A DNA stretch of 61,438 bases from Planctomycetota bacterium (GCA_024279865.1 JAJRRC010000101.1:1-61438), one strand, 5' to 3'. Shown: positions 26,701-35,532, numbered from the stretch's first letter. Program-made: numbers and translations. The notes: generated by a model from the letters alone, not told the origin.

Positions 26701-28218
26701 CGCCTTGGCGGGCTGAGCGAGTCGAAGTTGAAGTTTCGCCAATTCAAATCGAGCGGGCAAGTAGCTTGCACGAATTTTTAAAAGTGATTCAAGGCGAGTG
26801 ACTGCCGCTCCCAATTCACCGAGCTTGGCACAGGCAGTGGCAGACAGCAACAAGACGTCAGGCTTGCGATCTTGAAATTGCGTACTGGCACGATCCAAAT
26901 GCGCCAAAGCAGTGCCCCAGGATTGGCGTGCCAATTCTAACTTGCCTAAAAGCATGCTCACATAGGCGGTTTCTCCCACATCAGCCTGCATTTTTTCAAT
27001 GAGTTCTCTCACTTGAGTCAATGCTGTTTCACGGTTGGCCCCTGTCTGGAGATCCGCATCGCGCAAAACCAAATCGACATAATGAACCATGGCGGCGCGT
27101 TGTAGCTGGACAAACTGATAAGCCACCAAAGGTAGTGCTTTAAGCTTCAGATTTGCCGCCTGTTCAAAGACCTTTTTGGCTTGATCGAATTGACTTGTCA
27201 TGGTGAGAATTTGGCCGTGAAGTACCTGTAAACGAATATCTTGGGGATGAGCCTCCACCGCCTTCTGGACCAACGCTTGAGCCTTGATTAGGTTCGGCGT
27301 TTTTTTCGGAGCTTCGGCTTGTACGTGGCGACCACTCCATGCTAAATGTCTCACCACTTCCAGTATCAACTGCGCCGAATCCGGGGCCGCCAAAAGCTGA
27401 CGTTGCAACTGATCGGCTAGTTTGTTGGCCTCTTCGCTCAATCCCAATTGTGCGAGCACGCGAAGATGATAGACCTTGATCTGGGCATCATCAGGATATT
27501 GTTCAAGCAACGCCTTGGACCATTTCAAAGCCAAGTCCCGTTGAACTTTCATTTTTTTCGTGTTGCCGCCGGGCTTGTCCAAACGCTTGTATTCAATCAC
27601 ATGCCAAAGAGCCAAATGATGGTCAATCAACGGTTCATTTGAAAACGCATTTTTGGCTTCGGTGAGATCTTTCAACGCCATCTCTCGGTCCCCAAGCAAC
27701 ACCGAAAGCACAAACATCCGGTTCACTTGAGCAATCCCGCGGTATTCCCGGGCAACCTGACTCGTCGGATCACTCAACACCGTGGTGTTGGTGATTTTGA
27801 AAAGTTGATCCCATGCGTCCAGATCACCGAGCTCTCGACCGAGCCTCATATAAATATTGGCAATCGCGTGCATCGCGGTCGCGTTTTGAGGCTCCACATC
27901 CAACACTTTTTTGTAGACATCCAAGAGACGAGCGATCATCGCCTGTGCCCCACGCGAATTGGAAACTTCCAATTGGCCCATGGCCTCGGCATGTTTCAGT
28001 AGCAAATTCACGTCGCCCGGCCGACCGGACCTTGCCCGGCGATAATACTCCACCGCCTTGACGTACTGCCCCTGAGCCACCAGCGCATCAGCTCTGGCGA
28101 TGTACTCTGCGGGGTCCGTTCGAACGAACAGATACCACACGCCTACCAAACTAATAATCATCCCCACCAGTGTTGCACTGAGGATCACCACAAACTTTGT
28201 ATTCACCCGTCCAGCCAT
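23752..28218 (-). CDS. Giant TPR protein of an exosortase locus (PrsT-like)
   Basis: 1488 residues from ATG 28218 (MAGRVNTKFVVILSATLVGM). One N-terminal membrane helix (about 8-30) anchors it, and the remainder is a near-continuous series of tetratricopeptide repeats, for example ALVAQGQYVKAVEYYRRARS. Proteins of this size and build accompany exosortases in Gram-negative bacteria and are named PrsT in the PEP-CTERM system. There is no lipobox Cys, unlike typical PrsT, so the anchor is a helix. It probably acts as a scaffold in the periplasm for polysaccharide assembly. It is 70 bases downstream of the exosortase and 54 upstream of the Wzc-like gene. Confidence 0.8.
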   Translation of the reverse strand: MAGRVNTKFVVILSATLVGMIISLVGVWYLFVRTDPAEYIARADALVAQGQYVKAVEYYRRARSGRPGDVNLLLKHAEAMGQLEVSNSRGAQAMIARLLDVYKKVLDVEPQNATAMHAIANIYMRLGRELGDLDAWDQLFKITNTTVLSDPTSQVAREYRGIAQVNRMFVLSVLLGDREMALKDLTEAKNAFSNEPLIDHHLALWHVIEYKRLDKPGGNTKKMKVQRDLALKWSKALLEQYPDDAQIKVYHLRVLAQLGLSEEANKLADQLQRQLLAAPDSAQLILEVVRHLAWSGRHVQAEAPKKTPNLIKAQALVQKAVEAHPQDIRLQVLHGQILTMTSQFDQAKKVFEQAANLKLKALPLVAYQFVQLQRAAMVHYVDLVLRDADLQTGANRETALTQVRELIEKMQADVGETAYVSMLLGKLELARQSWGTALAHLDRASTQFQDRKPDVLLLSATACAKLGELGAAVTRLESLLKIRASYLPARFELAKLQLRLAQPAKAKTQIDILLRANGADPNALQLQAVYFAQVNELGKAIEIYNQLKPWENLDIALRLARLYLSADQKVVARQLLDHHFRIAPSNLALLRELSQCVTNKSELKAYFQQAKQAGADRNALALLQARDPSQASTQVAIGAVTKIVDQIEDPFDRAMGHYNLNRQLGKTQEMVAALDVAAQLRPGSPQVAEAKFQRAMEESDWDQAHELIEEAKVKNTDLAGGLLFAGRLEMAQGQMQRAVGLLVRGLVARPVYSEGWRLLALAQQGAGDLAAAEISYERAIKQRPDNLKAYQGLTATLAHAGRHHDALRVWRQAMAFFAGDAVLREQYLLYEQRWGDPNRALKMRRQLAQSKPEDHVNRRGLAVLYAHMGRFAQASDVLDALLTQFPNERENYGAKATVLAVAHRMDEAKLVLKNYVASRGSQVAAKDWLMLGRFLLNVQDTPGGFEAYRQAIKLDQSERHIATRELADAMFDRSEIKEAVLLYQTLWELDRTDTKVGYRLVEAQLRHKQTDAALQTLDEIDKLSDGPSVTSFLLRSQVAKLAGKPSEALAMLDHAIAQMPGKAMVYFQRATLLASNPQTEHRAIEDLSKVLELNPNLSAAHRLLAQIYLRRDSFEQAVSQLESLLRRQPHDIPTRLNLLTMYIDKRDMLAARTLLSDSARRFPEEIRWPQLQANLAIKQKNHRQAIKYLSKAFALEPTAQTLATLGLQWIAISQPNRAQKAIEAQASLLSQSPVLQAVLARAHHKQGRHAQAKQLFEAAIGACSRLDQMLEVTDQWIAAAGLSQATVDLGSRAISTSDSWIQMAIARGELSASKYDQAANRLKRIKGRIKTEEKSQFRGLLALALHNSGDFANAAEVYRQVLEEQPDNFAAMNNLAYLLAMNLGKKSEALALATEAAQKAANDSQVLDTLGWIQFLNGQSDQAQKTLRRSVRIKPFSANTYHLAEVLLKAGNTQYATELLDMARQFAEQTKDEQMLQKINQRLKQMTR

Positions 28219-28288
28219 CTTGCTGTACTCCTCTCCTTGGTTTAGGAGATTCAATCACGCACTAAAAACAGACGCGTCCGATAAAAAA

Positions 28289-30370
28289 TTATCGTTGAGC
28301 GTCCAATCCATGAGGAGGCCATCGCCCCTCGGTTACATCGTCCCAATCAGGCAGACAAGCCATGATCTGGGGTAAAATTTCTGATAAAAAGTCCGATGCC
28401 CGTTGGCGTGCCAGTTCGGGGTCTGCTACGAGATGGACCCCGATTTCGATTTTGCAGTAGAAACTATATTCATCTGTCAGCGAAAATCCACCGAACCGGA
28501 CATGGTCAGGCGAAGGCAGAAAATTGCCGTTGGCGACAAAAAAGTAAATCACATTTGATTGCAACTTGGGTTGCTTCACAGGGCCAAAGGAAAACACCGT
28601 GGCAGGAATATCGATCTGAGGAATCCGCACCAGTTTCTTCGAAAGAGGGCTTGAAGCGAACCATTTGCCATCCACTGATCGGTAGTTTGGCCCTCGCATG
28701 TTCAAAATAGATTGGCTTTTACCCCGAGGCGATAAGCCCGCTGCCACGAAACAACGGTCAGGCACATGAGGCACCGTATCAGGCGTGCCCGTGTAATACG
28801 CCACATGCAAACGCACCGTCGAACCCGGCTCTGTAATCGGCATGGCGGTATCCCGATACGTCCGCGAAATATATTCACGCGTCCGAAGTTCTTCAAGAAT
28901 TTCATTAGACAAACGCTCATCATCAATCATCTGCCAACGACCAAATGACTGAGGCAACACCACCAGCGACTGACGCACAGGCACGGGTTTTTTAATCAGC
29001 ACCGCCTTCGTCACCCCCACCACAGTTTGCAACCCCACCACGGCCGTCACCAACACCCCCACGCACGCCGCCTGGGCTAAAACAAATTGGCCGTGGGACC
29101 TCAACATGCGACGAAAGCCCCATCCCCCCACCGCCACCCCTGCCACCGAGACACAAAACAGTCCCACGACGAGGGGCTTCTGAATTTCAAAACCAAGTAA
29201 ATGAGGGCGAAAACAAGCCAAAAACAGGCCGTAACTCAGACCGATGAGCAAAGCCAAACATAAACCCGCGCCCAATCCCCACATGATTCGCCAGCGTGAA
29301 ACCAAGCTCTGCTCGGCAGTGGTCTGGGACCTCGCCGGGAGAGAATCCGGTTCTTCAGAAGACTTCAGGGCTTGGTCTTGAAGGTCATCATCACTTGTTT
29401 GTTCATCTGGTACAGCGTCAGAGCAAGCATCCATCTCCAGAGATTCGTCATCTTGCAGAATCAGTTGATCCAAAATCCATGCGACGCACAAGAAACCCAA
29501 CAAGGCAGGGATCAACATCAACATCCCCACAAAAGTATGCACATCGCCCGCAGCCCACTGCTTGTCAACAAGATGGAGCAAGCCCAAGGCCGTCACCCGT
29601 CCCACATTCACCGCCACCGCAATCGGCAACGTCAATACCACCAACGTCCAACGCTGCCACCACGCCCGATCCGCCAAAAAGGCCACCGCCACCCCCAACG
29701 CCATAAAAGCCGCCAACATCCGCAAGCCCGAGCAAGCTTCTGCGACGTTCAAGACTTCGACAATCCATTGGCCATCCTTTTCAAAGGACAACCTGATAGT
29801 AGAACCGGTGACGGAAGCTTCGAGTTTGAGAAAAACGCCGAAGAAATTCAGGGCTGCCGTCGCAGCCTCCGCGGCAATGAGCTGAAGCTTCCAGGCAATC
29901 TGCTCCCAGATTCGGTCGGATACTTTCACTGCAAAAATCATGTAAGCCACGGGGAACCATAAAATCCGCATGCGTGACCAGCCCTGTAAAAACAGGACCA
30001 GGCCAAACAAAGCAATAATCATGCTATAACCCTGAAGCATGTCATTACGCCCGGGATAAATCCACCAGGCATAACTAAAAATACCCATGAATAAAACAGC
30101 CAAGCCTGTCCCTGATATCTTGCGTGGCTTAAGATCTAAACGACCCTGTTGTTGATAAACATACCAACCGGCAATGAGAGGAATGACCAGTGCATGGGAC
30201 CAGTCGCCGCCCCAACGGCTCATGGCAATCAATGCCATGCGAACCAAAAAGTTGCGAAACAAGATACTAAATAAAATGCCGATCAGACCCAGCCATAGCC
30301 AACTACTCCGAGTCATCAGACGCTTCGGCGTAGCAATATCAATCGATTGGATGGCAGGCGTTGTGGTCAT
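28289..30370 (-). CDS. Exosortase fused to EpsI domain
   Basis: 693 residues. The N-terminal 300 residues form the eight-helix exosortase/archaeosortase domain. Catalytic residues are Cys213 in VAEACSGLRMLAAF, Arg258 in VNVGRVTALG and His278 in DVHTFVGML. A charged linker (about 308-350, rich in D/E/S) and further helices follow. The C-terminal 200 residues form an EpsI domain (PQSFGRWQMIDDERLSNEIL, LHVAYYTGTPDTVPHVPDRC). Exosortases cleave and anchor proteins bearing a C-terminal sorting signal, and EpsI-type domains are tied to exopolysaccharide export. No protein with an evident PEP-CTERM-like tail is encoded in this window, so its substrates lie elsewhere. Confidence 0.9.
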   Translation of the reverse strand: MTTTPAIQSIDIATPKRLMTRSSWLWLGLIGILFSILFRNFLVRMALIAMSRWGGDWSHALVIPLIAGWYVYQQQGRLDLKPRKISGTGLAVLFMGIFSYAWWIYPGRNDMLQGYSMIIALFGLVLFLQGWSRMRILWFPVAYMIFAVKVSDRIWEQIAWKLQLIAAEAATAALNFFGVFLKLEASVTGSTIRLSFEKDGQWIVEVLNVAEACSGLRMLAAFMALGVAVAFLADRAWWQRWTLVVLTLPIAVAVNVGRVTALGLLHLVDKQWAAGDVHTFVGMLMLIPALLGFLCVAWILDQLILQDDESLEMDACSDAVPDEQTSDDDLQDQALKSSEEPDSLPARSQTTAEQSLVSRWRIMWGLGAGLCLALLIGLSYGLFLACFRPHLLGFEIQKPLVVGLFCVSVAGVAVGGWGFRRMLRSHGQFVLAQAACVGVLVTAVVGLQTVVGVTKAVLIKKPVPVRQSLVVLPQSFGRWQMIDDERLSNEILEELRTREYISRTYRDTAMPITEPGSTVRLHVAYYTGTPDTVPHVPDRCFVAAGLSPRGKSQSILNMRGPNYRSVDGKWFASSPLSKKLVRIPQIDIPATVFSFGPVKQPKLQSNVIYFFVANGNFLPSPDHVRFGGFSLTDEYSFYCKIEIGVHLVADPELARQRASDFLSEILPQIMACLPDWDDVTEGRWPPHGLDAQR
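29344..29370 (+). repeat. AATCC...GAAGACTTCAGGG interspersed repeat, copy 3 (inside the exosortase gene)
   Basis: AATCCGGTTCTTCAGAAGAC then TTCAGGG, matching the intergenic copies at 15885 and 4461. Here it lies in the coding sequence and encodes the linker ALKSSEEPDS between the exosortase and EpsI halves. Short chance similarity is possible. Confidence 0.45.
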
Positions 30371-30524
30371 CTACAGTGATCTCTACCTAGAAAAATAGCT
30401 CTAACCGGCTCCAATTCAAGGTATCGGCAAAACCAAAAGACGATTCAATTTCGAATTTTATAACTGGCCAGCAATGGCTTTACACAAACCGCACAACCGT
30501 CACAAACCAACCAAGAAAGGCTTT

Positions 30525-32078
30525 TTACTTTTTCTCAGAGCCAACCGAAGGATCGCTATCAGGGTTGTACAACGCAACCAACTGACCTGCCTGAGCCTGT
30601 TCGATATTGTGAACGCCACCATGCGGCTGCACACTGAGTAAAAACCAGCCCGGCCCCAATAAATCAGACGCATCAATAATCCCAGAGGATTCCACATTGC
30701 GTGTAAACGGCAACGTGGGCTTGCGATCCAATGATCCAAAACGAACTGGATCAAGTTCCGCCAAACACTTCGCAGTCCCATCAGCAATGGTGTATTGCCA
30801 AACCTTGGGGTTGCGTGGGGAATTGGCGGTGTCTTCGAGCATCAAGACATGTCCAAAGCGATCCATGGCAATATTGTCGAGCATTTGGATATCGCAGGTT
30901 TGACTATCAAGCAACACTTCAAGGGTTCCGCCGAGCATCAGATTTTGACGATCTTTAAAACGTAAACGCCACAACCGGGTGCGGCCGACCTGATCAGCCG
31001 TCTTGCCAACTTTAAGTTTCACCAATCGTTGACGAACCTCAGGGTCCGGATATCGAGCGATGTCATAGCGGTCGGTGGTGGTGAAATAAAAATCAGTTAA
31101 ATGGCTCGGATCCCAATGTCCATCTTCGGGACGATGAAACGCGGTCACGCCCAGGCGAACACTTTTTTCTTCAAGAGCCATGCCTTTGATCTGGGCCCCA
31201 TTTCCAAGTAAAACCAAAGAAAACGAACGCGGATTGGGGCCAATACCTTGCTCACGGCTTTCGGCAGGCACGCCTTGAACTGCGATGCCGTAGAGCTGGC
31301 CGTTGGTGAGGCCGGCTTTTTCGATAACGTTGCCGGTGCGTTGTTTCTGGCCTTGATAGAGATAAAGTTGGCCACCCATTGAGTCATCTAAGCTAATGAG
31401 AATGGTGGCTGCGCCCGTCGCGGGATGCGGGACAACATTTTCCCATGCAGCTCGGCCAAGCCGTGGCAATTCGTAACTTGTACGGGCTTGGGGGCCATCC
31501 ACAATATGAACATAGGCATAGCCGCCATGCTTAATTTCTTCGCCGTTAAAGTAGAGTCGTTCATGGGTTCCGAGGCCGGTCGCCTGATCGAAGAACGCGT
31601 GTTTGGGCATCAACGTCGCAGAGCATAAATATTCGAACGCTTTGGGACTTGCTGCTTTATATTGTTGTGTTTGTCGATCCCAGTTGATGACTTGTTGTAC
31701 AAGGTCTTCGCCGTGAATCACGCGTGTGGTTTTTTTGTGAATGATCCATTTGGAGACAAACGCGCCTCGCTTGCCATGGACTCGTTGAATGCCTGTTTTT
31801 TTTCCAAATTCATGATTGACCAGCAGGGTGAAAGTCCCGTCGCCGTTATCAAAAGCGCCAAGCCCGTCAGGCGTGCCTGACAGGAGGTAAGGCGAACCAT
31901 CAGCACGTTTGTTCACAGAATCGCCAGCCGTCAGGATCGCGTGGGTTTGAACACCTTGAGCCACGGGAACCACATAAGACGTATCACTGCTACTAGGCCC
32001 TTGCCCAGAAACCTCCGCGTGAACTTGCCCCGCAACCACCGCAACTAGACAACAAGCCCAACCCAACCCATGTCTCAT
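30525..32078 (-). CDS. Exported PhoX/DUF839-family protein
   Basis: 517 residues with a signal peptide (MRHGLGWACCLVAVVAGQVHA). The beta-propeller-type family shows GTFTLLVNHEFG, the WENVVPHPATGAATILISLD segment followed by DSMGGQLYLYQG, LEDTANSPRNPKVW and ASDLLGPGWFLLSVQPH. Members include the calcium/iron-dependent phosphatase PhoX, which releases phosphate from phosphoesters in the periplasm. The canonical PhoX active-site residues cannot all be placed by eye, so a phosphatase function is only likely. No Tat-type double-Arg signal is present, unlike typical PhoX. It stands alone downstream of a response-regulator gene, separated by a terminator. Confidence 0.72.
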   Translation of the reverse strand: MRHGLGWACCLVAVVAGQVHAEVSGQGPSSSDTSYVVPVAQGVQTHAILTAGDSVNKRADGSPYLLSGTPDGLGAFDNGDGTFTLLVNHEFGKKTGIQRVHGKRGAFVSKWIIHKKTTRVIHGEDLVQQVINWDRQTQQYKAASPKAFEYLCSATLMPKHAFFDQATGLGTHERLYFNGEEIKHGGYAYVHIVDGPQARTSYELPRLGRAAWENVVPHPATGAATILISLDDSMGGQLYLYQGQKQRTGNVIEKAGLTNGQLYGIAVQGVPAESREQGIGPNPRSFSLVLLGNGAQIKGMALEEKSVRLGVTAFHRPEDGHWDPSHLTDFYFTTTDRYDIARYPDPEVRQRLVKLKVGKTADQVGRTRLWRLRFKDRQNLMLGGTLEVLLDSQTCDIQMLDNIAMDRFGHVLMLEDTANSPRNPKVWQYTIADGTAKCLAELDPVRFGSLDRKPTLPFTRNVESSGIIDASDLLGPGWFLLSVQPHGGVHNIEQAQAGQLVALYNPDSDPSVGSEKK

Positions 32079-32244
32079 AACAAAACCTTTCTCACGCGAA
32101 AAACGATCCGATGAAGTTTCTATTGTAGCATTGGAGAGAGAGCTGTTTGTCTACCAAACAAATTTTATTTTTCTGCCATCTCAATTTGTAGAGAAAGGAA
32201 AATCGTTGAAAGCGGGCTGTTTTTTGGGGAAAGGAATGGAATCG

Positions 32245-32288
32245 AAAAAAAAGCTCAGCCGTGCGGGGTAAATCGCACGACTGAGCCT
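32245..32288 (-). terminator. Rho-independent terminator of the HTH-receiver gene
   Basis: On the minus strand GGCTCAGTCGTGCG pairs with CGCACGGCTGAGC (one mismatch inside a 12-base-pair stem), followed by a run of eight T. It lies 37 bases after the stop at 32325. Confidence 0.85.
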
Positions 32289-32324
32289 GTTTGATGGTTG
32301 ATCTTTTGGAATAAGGCAGCGAAA

Positions 32325-32903
32325 TCAATACGCGACAGCGTTGGCCTGTTCAATTGATTCGATTACCTGGCGAACGTGGAACGGCTTTTTGAGATAATGA
32401 TCAAAGCCGTTGTTGAGCAGGTGCTGAGCTTGGCCGTCGGTGAGCTTGCCGCTCATGGCGACCACGCGTGTCATCTGAAGCTCGGGGTTTTCCCGAACCA
32501 ATTTGAGCACATCTTCGCCACTGACGTCAGGCAAGTGCATGTCCAGTAGGATGACACTGGGTTTGAATTTTTCACATTCAAGACCCGCTGCAAAACCACT
32601 GTGAGCAACAGACACTTCGTAATTAGCCTGTTCTGTCAGTACTTTTTGAAGCACATCAACGATTTCTGATTCATCATCGACGATTAAAATTCGTGTGCGA
32701 CCACTTTGCAATGCATCCATTGGGATGTGGTGTGCTTTCATGAATTTAATCAACGAACTGATCGGAATTCGCCGGTCCTTCGACCCGGGAATGCGATAGC
32801 CGCGTAGTTGGCCCGAGTCGAACCATTTACTGACTGTACGAGGAGCAACGTTACATATTTTTGCAACTTCGCCCGTGGTAAGGATGTCTTTTTGTCGTGA
32901 CAT
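32325..32903 (-). CDS. Response regulator with N-terminal excisionase-type HTH
   Basis: 192 residues from ATG 32903, preceded by GGAG at 8 bases. Residues 1-60 form a MerR/BldC-like winged helix (LTTGEVAKICNVAPRTVSKW, then GYRIPGSKDRRIPISSLIKF). Residues 70-190 form a receiver with RILIVDDESEIVD, phospho-acceptor Asp in VILLDMHLPDVSGED, MSGKL and Lys in HYLKKPFH. This order (HTH before receiver) is unusual and is common in planctomycetes. It probably binds DNA under control of an unlinked kinase. The open frame upstream to 33194 only reads through a G-tract array and is not part of the protein. Confidence 0.88.
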   Translation of the reverse strand: MSRQKDILTTGEVAKICNVAPRTVSKWFDSGQLRGYRIPGSKDRRIPISSLIKFMKAHHIPMDALQSGRTRILIVDDESEIVDVLQKVLTEQANYEVSVAHSGFAAGLECEKFKPSVILLDMHLPDVSGEDVLKLVRENPELQMTRVVAMSGKLTDGQAQHLLNNGFDHYLKKPFHVRQVIESIEQANAVAY

Positions 32904-33030
32904 AAGCTTTCTCCGTAATCTCCAAATGCTGGGCATGTCCTCCGTCCCAACACTGGTTTCATCGGACATTGCACCAGACGGGTTAACCGTTACGACATGA
33001 AAAAATGACAGAATAGTCAAAAGAGACACA

Positions 33031-33100
33031 ATCCCCCGGTAATTCCCCCGGCAATTCCCCCGAAAAGTGCCCCGAAAATTCCCCCAGAAGCGTCCCCGAA
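33031..33100. repeat. G-tract minisatellite, copy 7 (upstream of the response regulator)
   Basis: On the plus strand AATCCCCCGGTAATTCCCCC then GGCAATTCCCCCGAAAAGTG and further decayed units of about 12 bases. Units are best preserved at the left and decay to the right. It lies in the untranslated leader. Confidence 0.8.
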
Positions 33101-33289
33101 ACCCATCTCTCGCCAAGGCTGCTAAACAATGACAGACCATGCGTTCGAATCTTTTTACGTCTTTTTTCGTTTTTGAGGGAGATGAAACCTGCATCCCTCT
33201 TCTTTACAGCAGGAGAAGAATTCGGCCCTTCGGCAGACCTTAGGACTCGGCTTGGAGGAAAAACTCTAATCATCTCAGAAAGTTTCTCG

Positions 33290-33370
33290 AGAACTTCCAG
33301 AGAAACTTCCAAGAGGACTTCCGGGGAACTTCCGGGGGAACTTCCGGGGGGGGGGGGGGGCTCCGGGGGT
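33290..33370. repeat. G-tract minisatellite, copy 8 (3' of truD), with a G15 run
   Basis: Five units AACTTCC plus 4-5 bases become steadily more regular left to right, ending in a run of 15 G and CTCCGGGGG next to the truD stop. The 466-base space between the response regulator start (32903) and truD stop (33370) holds only copies 7 and 8 and no gene I can support. Confidence 0.85.
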
Positions 33371-34620
33371 TATTGGGCTTTCATGATTTCTCGTAAAACA
33401 ATCGTGGCGAAACAACCACGATCCATTTCAAAAGAAAGACGAATGTAAGGCCCATTCTCATCACTGCCACCACAAAGGTCCGGATAACGAATCAATGTTC
33501 GTAAAGATCGACGAGCCCCAGAAACATGCTTCCAATCGGTCTCGGCCATGCCTGCTTCGTGAAGCAGAGTCTGTTCAACTTGGCCGACGGAATTTTGAGC
33601 TTGCATCATTTTTGAGCCCCACAAGGGACCCGTGGGGGAAATTTCATGGGTCGTCATGCGGCCATCTGCCTGCATCTCCAACCCTGCAACCTCATCATCC
33701 ACCAGAAAAACACTGTGGTTTTCATGCTTCAATGCCAAGTCACCTGGCAAAATCTCTGCAAATTGGCCGTCACGCAATCTTTGATCCAATACACGGTTAA
33801 AAAGATCACTCTGAGCAGCGGCGATCAAAAACTGACGCTGGGTTCGGTCCATGGCCATCACTGCATCACGAGGCGATTTTCCCTGACGCAAAGCATTTAA
33901 TGCTCTGCATTCTTGATCCATCCCGCGAGGCCAATGGGCGATGGCCTTGGTAAAATCCCCTGCGTCATAGGCTTGGCGAGCTTCAAAGGTAACCTCTGCA
34001 TGGCAAGTCTCTGCTTGTCCGAGCATCTGATCGAGGAAGCCTTGGTATTGTTCGCGGAGTAGGTGTTGACCTAGGAGGTGGTTGTTTTGGCTGATGCCGA
34101 AGCGTTGATCGCCGAGGTAATTGGGAATGCCCTGGGTGGTCAATTGATCCAAGATGGCTTTGGCTCGGATCACATGGGTGGGTTCGACATCTCTGATATA
34201 GATCACAAACTGGTTGGCAGCGAGGTGTCCTCGTTTGAGTTTGTTCTCATGGCGTTGGGACCAGAGAATCCCGGGCAATTCTTTCTCTGCGAGGGCTAAT
34301 TTTTCAGCGTCTTGTTTTTCTTGGCCTGGTAGCCAGACGGTGAGGTGTTGGCGGGTGACGGCTTGTTTGTCTTTTAAGCCTGCATAGCCGATGTCACGGG
34401 GCTTGATATTCCAGAGACGTGCAAGGCGGCGGACAAATTGTTGGGTGGTAAGTTGTTTTTTTTCGATGAAGAGCATCAAGTGCTCGCCGTGGCCGACGGG
34501 CTGGTAGAGGGGTTGTTCTTCAACGAGAAAATCTTCGGGCCGTTGTTTGACACTGCCGCCGATACCGGGCAGGTCAGCGGTGAGATAGGTTAGTTCAGCA
34601 GTTACAGAAGACGGGTTCAT
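33370..34620 (-). CDS. truD: tRNA pseudouridine(13) synthase
   Basis: 416 residues from ATG 34620. It makes pseudouridine at position 13 of tRNA-Glu. The catalytic Asp is in DIGYAGLKDKQAVTRQ. KQRPEDFLVEEQPLY, RGHLAANQFVIYIRDVE and PNYLGDQRFGI(S) are further TruD motifs. Length is a little above the E. coli enzyme (349). It is followed on the same strand by a G-tract array. ilvE ends 27 bases upstream of its start, so the two could be cotranscribed. Confidence 0.93.
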   Translation of the reverse strand: MNPSSVTAELTYLTADLPGIGGSVKQRPEDFLVEEQPLYQPVGHGEHLMLFIEKKQLTTQQFVRRLARLWNIKPRDIGYAGLKDKQAVTRQHLTVWLPGQEKQDAEKLALAEKELPGILWSQRHENKLKRGHLAANQFVIYIRDVEPTHVIRAKAILDQLTTQGIPNYLGDQRFGISQNNHLLGQHLLREQYQGFLDQMLGQAETCHAEVTFEARQAYDAGDFTKAIAHWPRGMDQECRALNALRQGKSPRDAVMAMDRTQRQFLIAAAQSDLFNRVLDQRLRDGQFAEILPGDLALKHENHSVFLVDDEVAGLEMQADGRMTTHEISPTGPLWGSKMMQAQNSVGQVEQTLLHEAGMAETDWKHVSGARRSLRTLIRYPDLCGGSDENGPYIRLSFEMDRGCFATIVLREIMKAQ

Positions 34621-34647
34621 AAGATGCACACAAAGGGGTTAATCGCT

Positions 34648-35532
34648 TTAGTCTTCTGGCGCGTTTTGGCTGACCAGATCATGGAAGGCTTTTTTGAGTT
34701 GATCGGTAACAGCACCGGGTGTTCCGTTGCCAATGGTTCGTCCGTCGACTTTGGTCACAGGGACCACTTCGGCAGCAGACCCGGTGAGGAACATCTCGTC
34801 GGCCGTGTAAAGATCGTACTTGGTCATATCCATGCGATGTACGGGGATTTGAGCCTTTTGAGCCAGTTCGATCACCAGGTTCATGGTGATCCCTTCCAGC
34901 ACGCCGGCATGCAACGGCGGAGTCATCAGGGTGATTTTCCCTTCCCATTCCCGCACGATGAAAATATTATCACCTGTGCATTCAGCGACAAAGCCCAGAT
35001 GGTTGAGCATGACAGCTTCCATGACACCTGCGTCGATGGCTTCGATTTTGGCGAGGATGTTGTTGAGATAGTTGAGACTTTTCACGCGTGGGGAGAGTGC
35101 TGCGGGATGGTTACGGATCACCGAGCTGGTGATGATGGCCATGCCTTGCTCGTACACTTCCTGGGGATAGAGCGTGATGGTGTCTGCAATGATAAAGACG
35201 CTGGACTTTTCACAGGTAAAGGGGTTTAGGCCCAAGGTCCCTGCCCCGCGAGTGACGCATAAGCGGATGTAGCCATCGGTGATCTGGTTGGTTTGAACTA
35301 AGTCCCGCATCCCTGCGATAATTTCATCTGCGGTATAGGAGATGGGCAATCGGATGGCGGTTGCCGAGTCAAAAAGTCGCTTGATATGGGTTTCGCATTT
35401 AAGAATCCGGTTGTTGTAGACGCGGATTCCTTCAAACACGCCGTCGCCGTAGAGAACGCCGTGATCGAACACGCTGATAGACGCTTGTTCCTGAGGAACT
35501 TTTTTGCCGTTGAGCCAAACTTGCCGAGTCAT
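34648..35532 (-). CDS. ilvE: Branched-chain amino acid aminotransferase (fold class IV)
   Basis: 294 residues from ATG 35532 (MTRQVWLNGKKVPQEQASIS). It exchanges amino groups between glutamate and the keto acids of leucine, isoleucine and valine. The opening VFDHGVLYGDGVFEGIRVYN, the PLP Lys in SPRVKSLNYLNNILAKIEA, and LNHLGFVAECTGDNIFIV are diagnostic, with TGSAAEVVPVTKVDGR near the end. D-amino acid aminotransferase is the alternative within the family, but the motifs fit IlvE better. Confidence 0.92.
   Translation of the reverse strand: MTRQVWLNGKKVPQEQASISVFDHGVLYGDGVFEGIRVYNNRILKCETHIKRLFDSATAIRLPISYTADEIIAGMRDLVQTNQITDGYIRLCVTRGAGTLGLNPFTCEKSSVFIIADTITLYPQEVYEQGMAIITSSVIRNHPAALSPRVKSLNYLNNILAKIEAIDAGVMEAVMLNHLGFVAECTGDNIFIVREWEGKITLMTPPLHAGVLEGITMNLVIELAQKAQIPVHRMDMTKYDLYTADEMFLTGSAAEVVPVTKVDGRTIGNGTPGAVTDQLKKAFHDLVSQNAPED

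Noticed and set aside
23752-28218. Several antisense frames of 60-200 codons within the giant TPR gene
   Set aside because: Expected shadows of a long repetitive gene; none has a start context or recognisable domain.
32904-33194. N-terminal extension of the HTH-receiver protein (open frame with NFRGTFRGNCRGNYRG)
   Set aside because: The frame is open only because it reads through the G-tract array; a good ribosome binding site supports the start at 32903.
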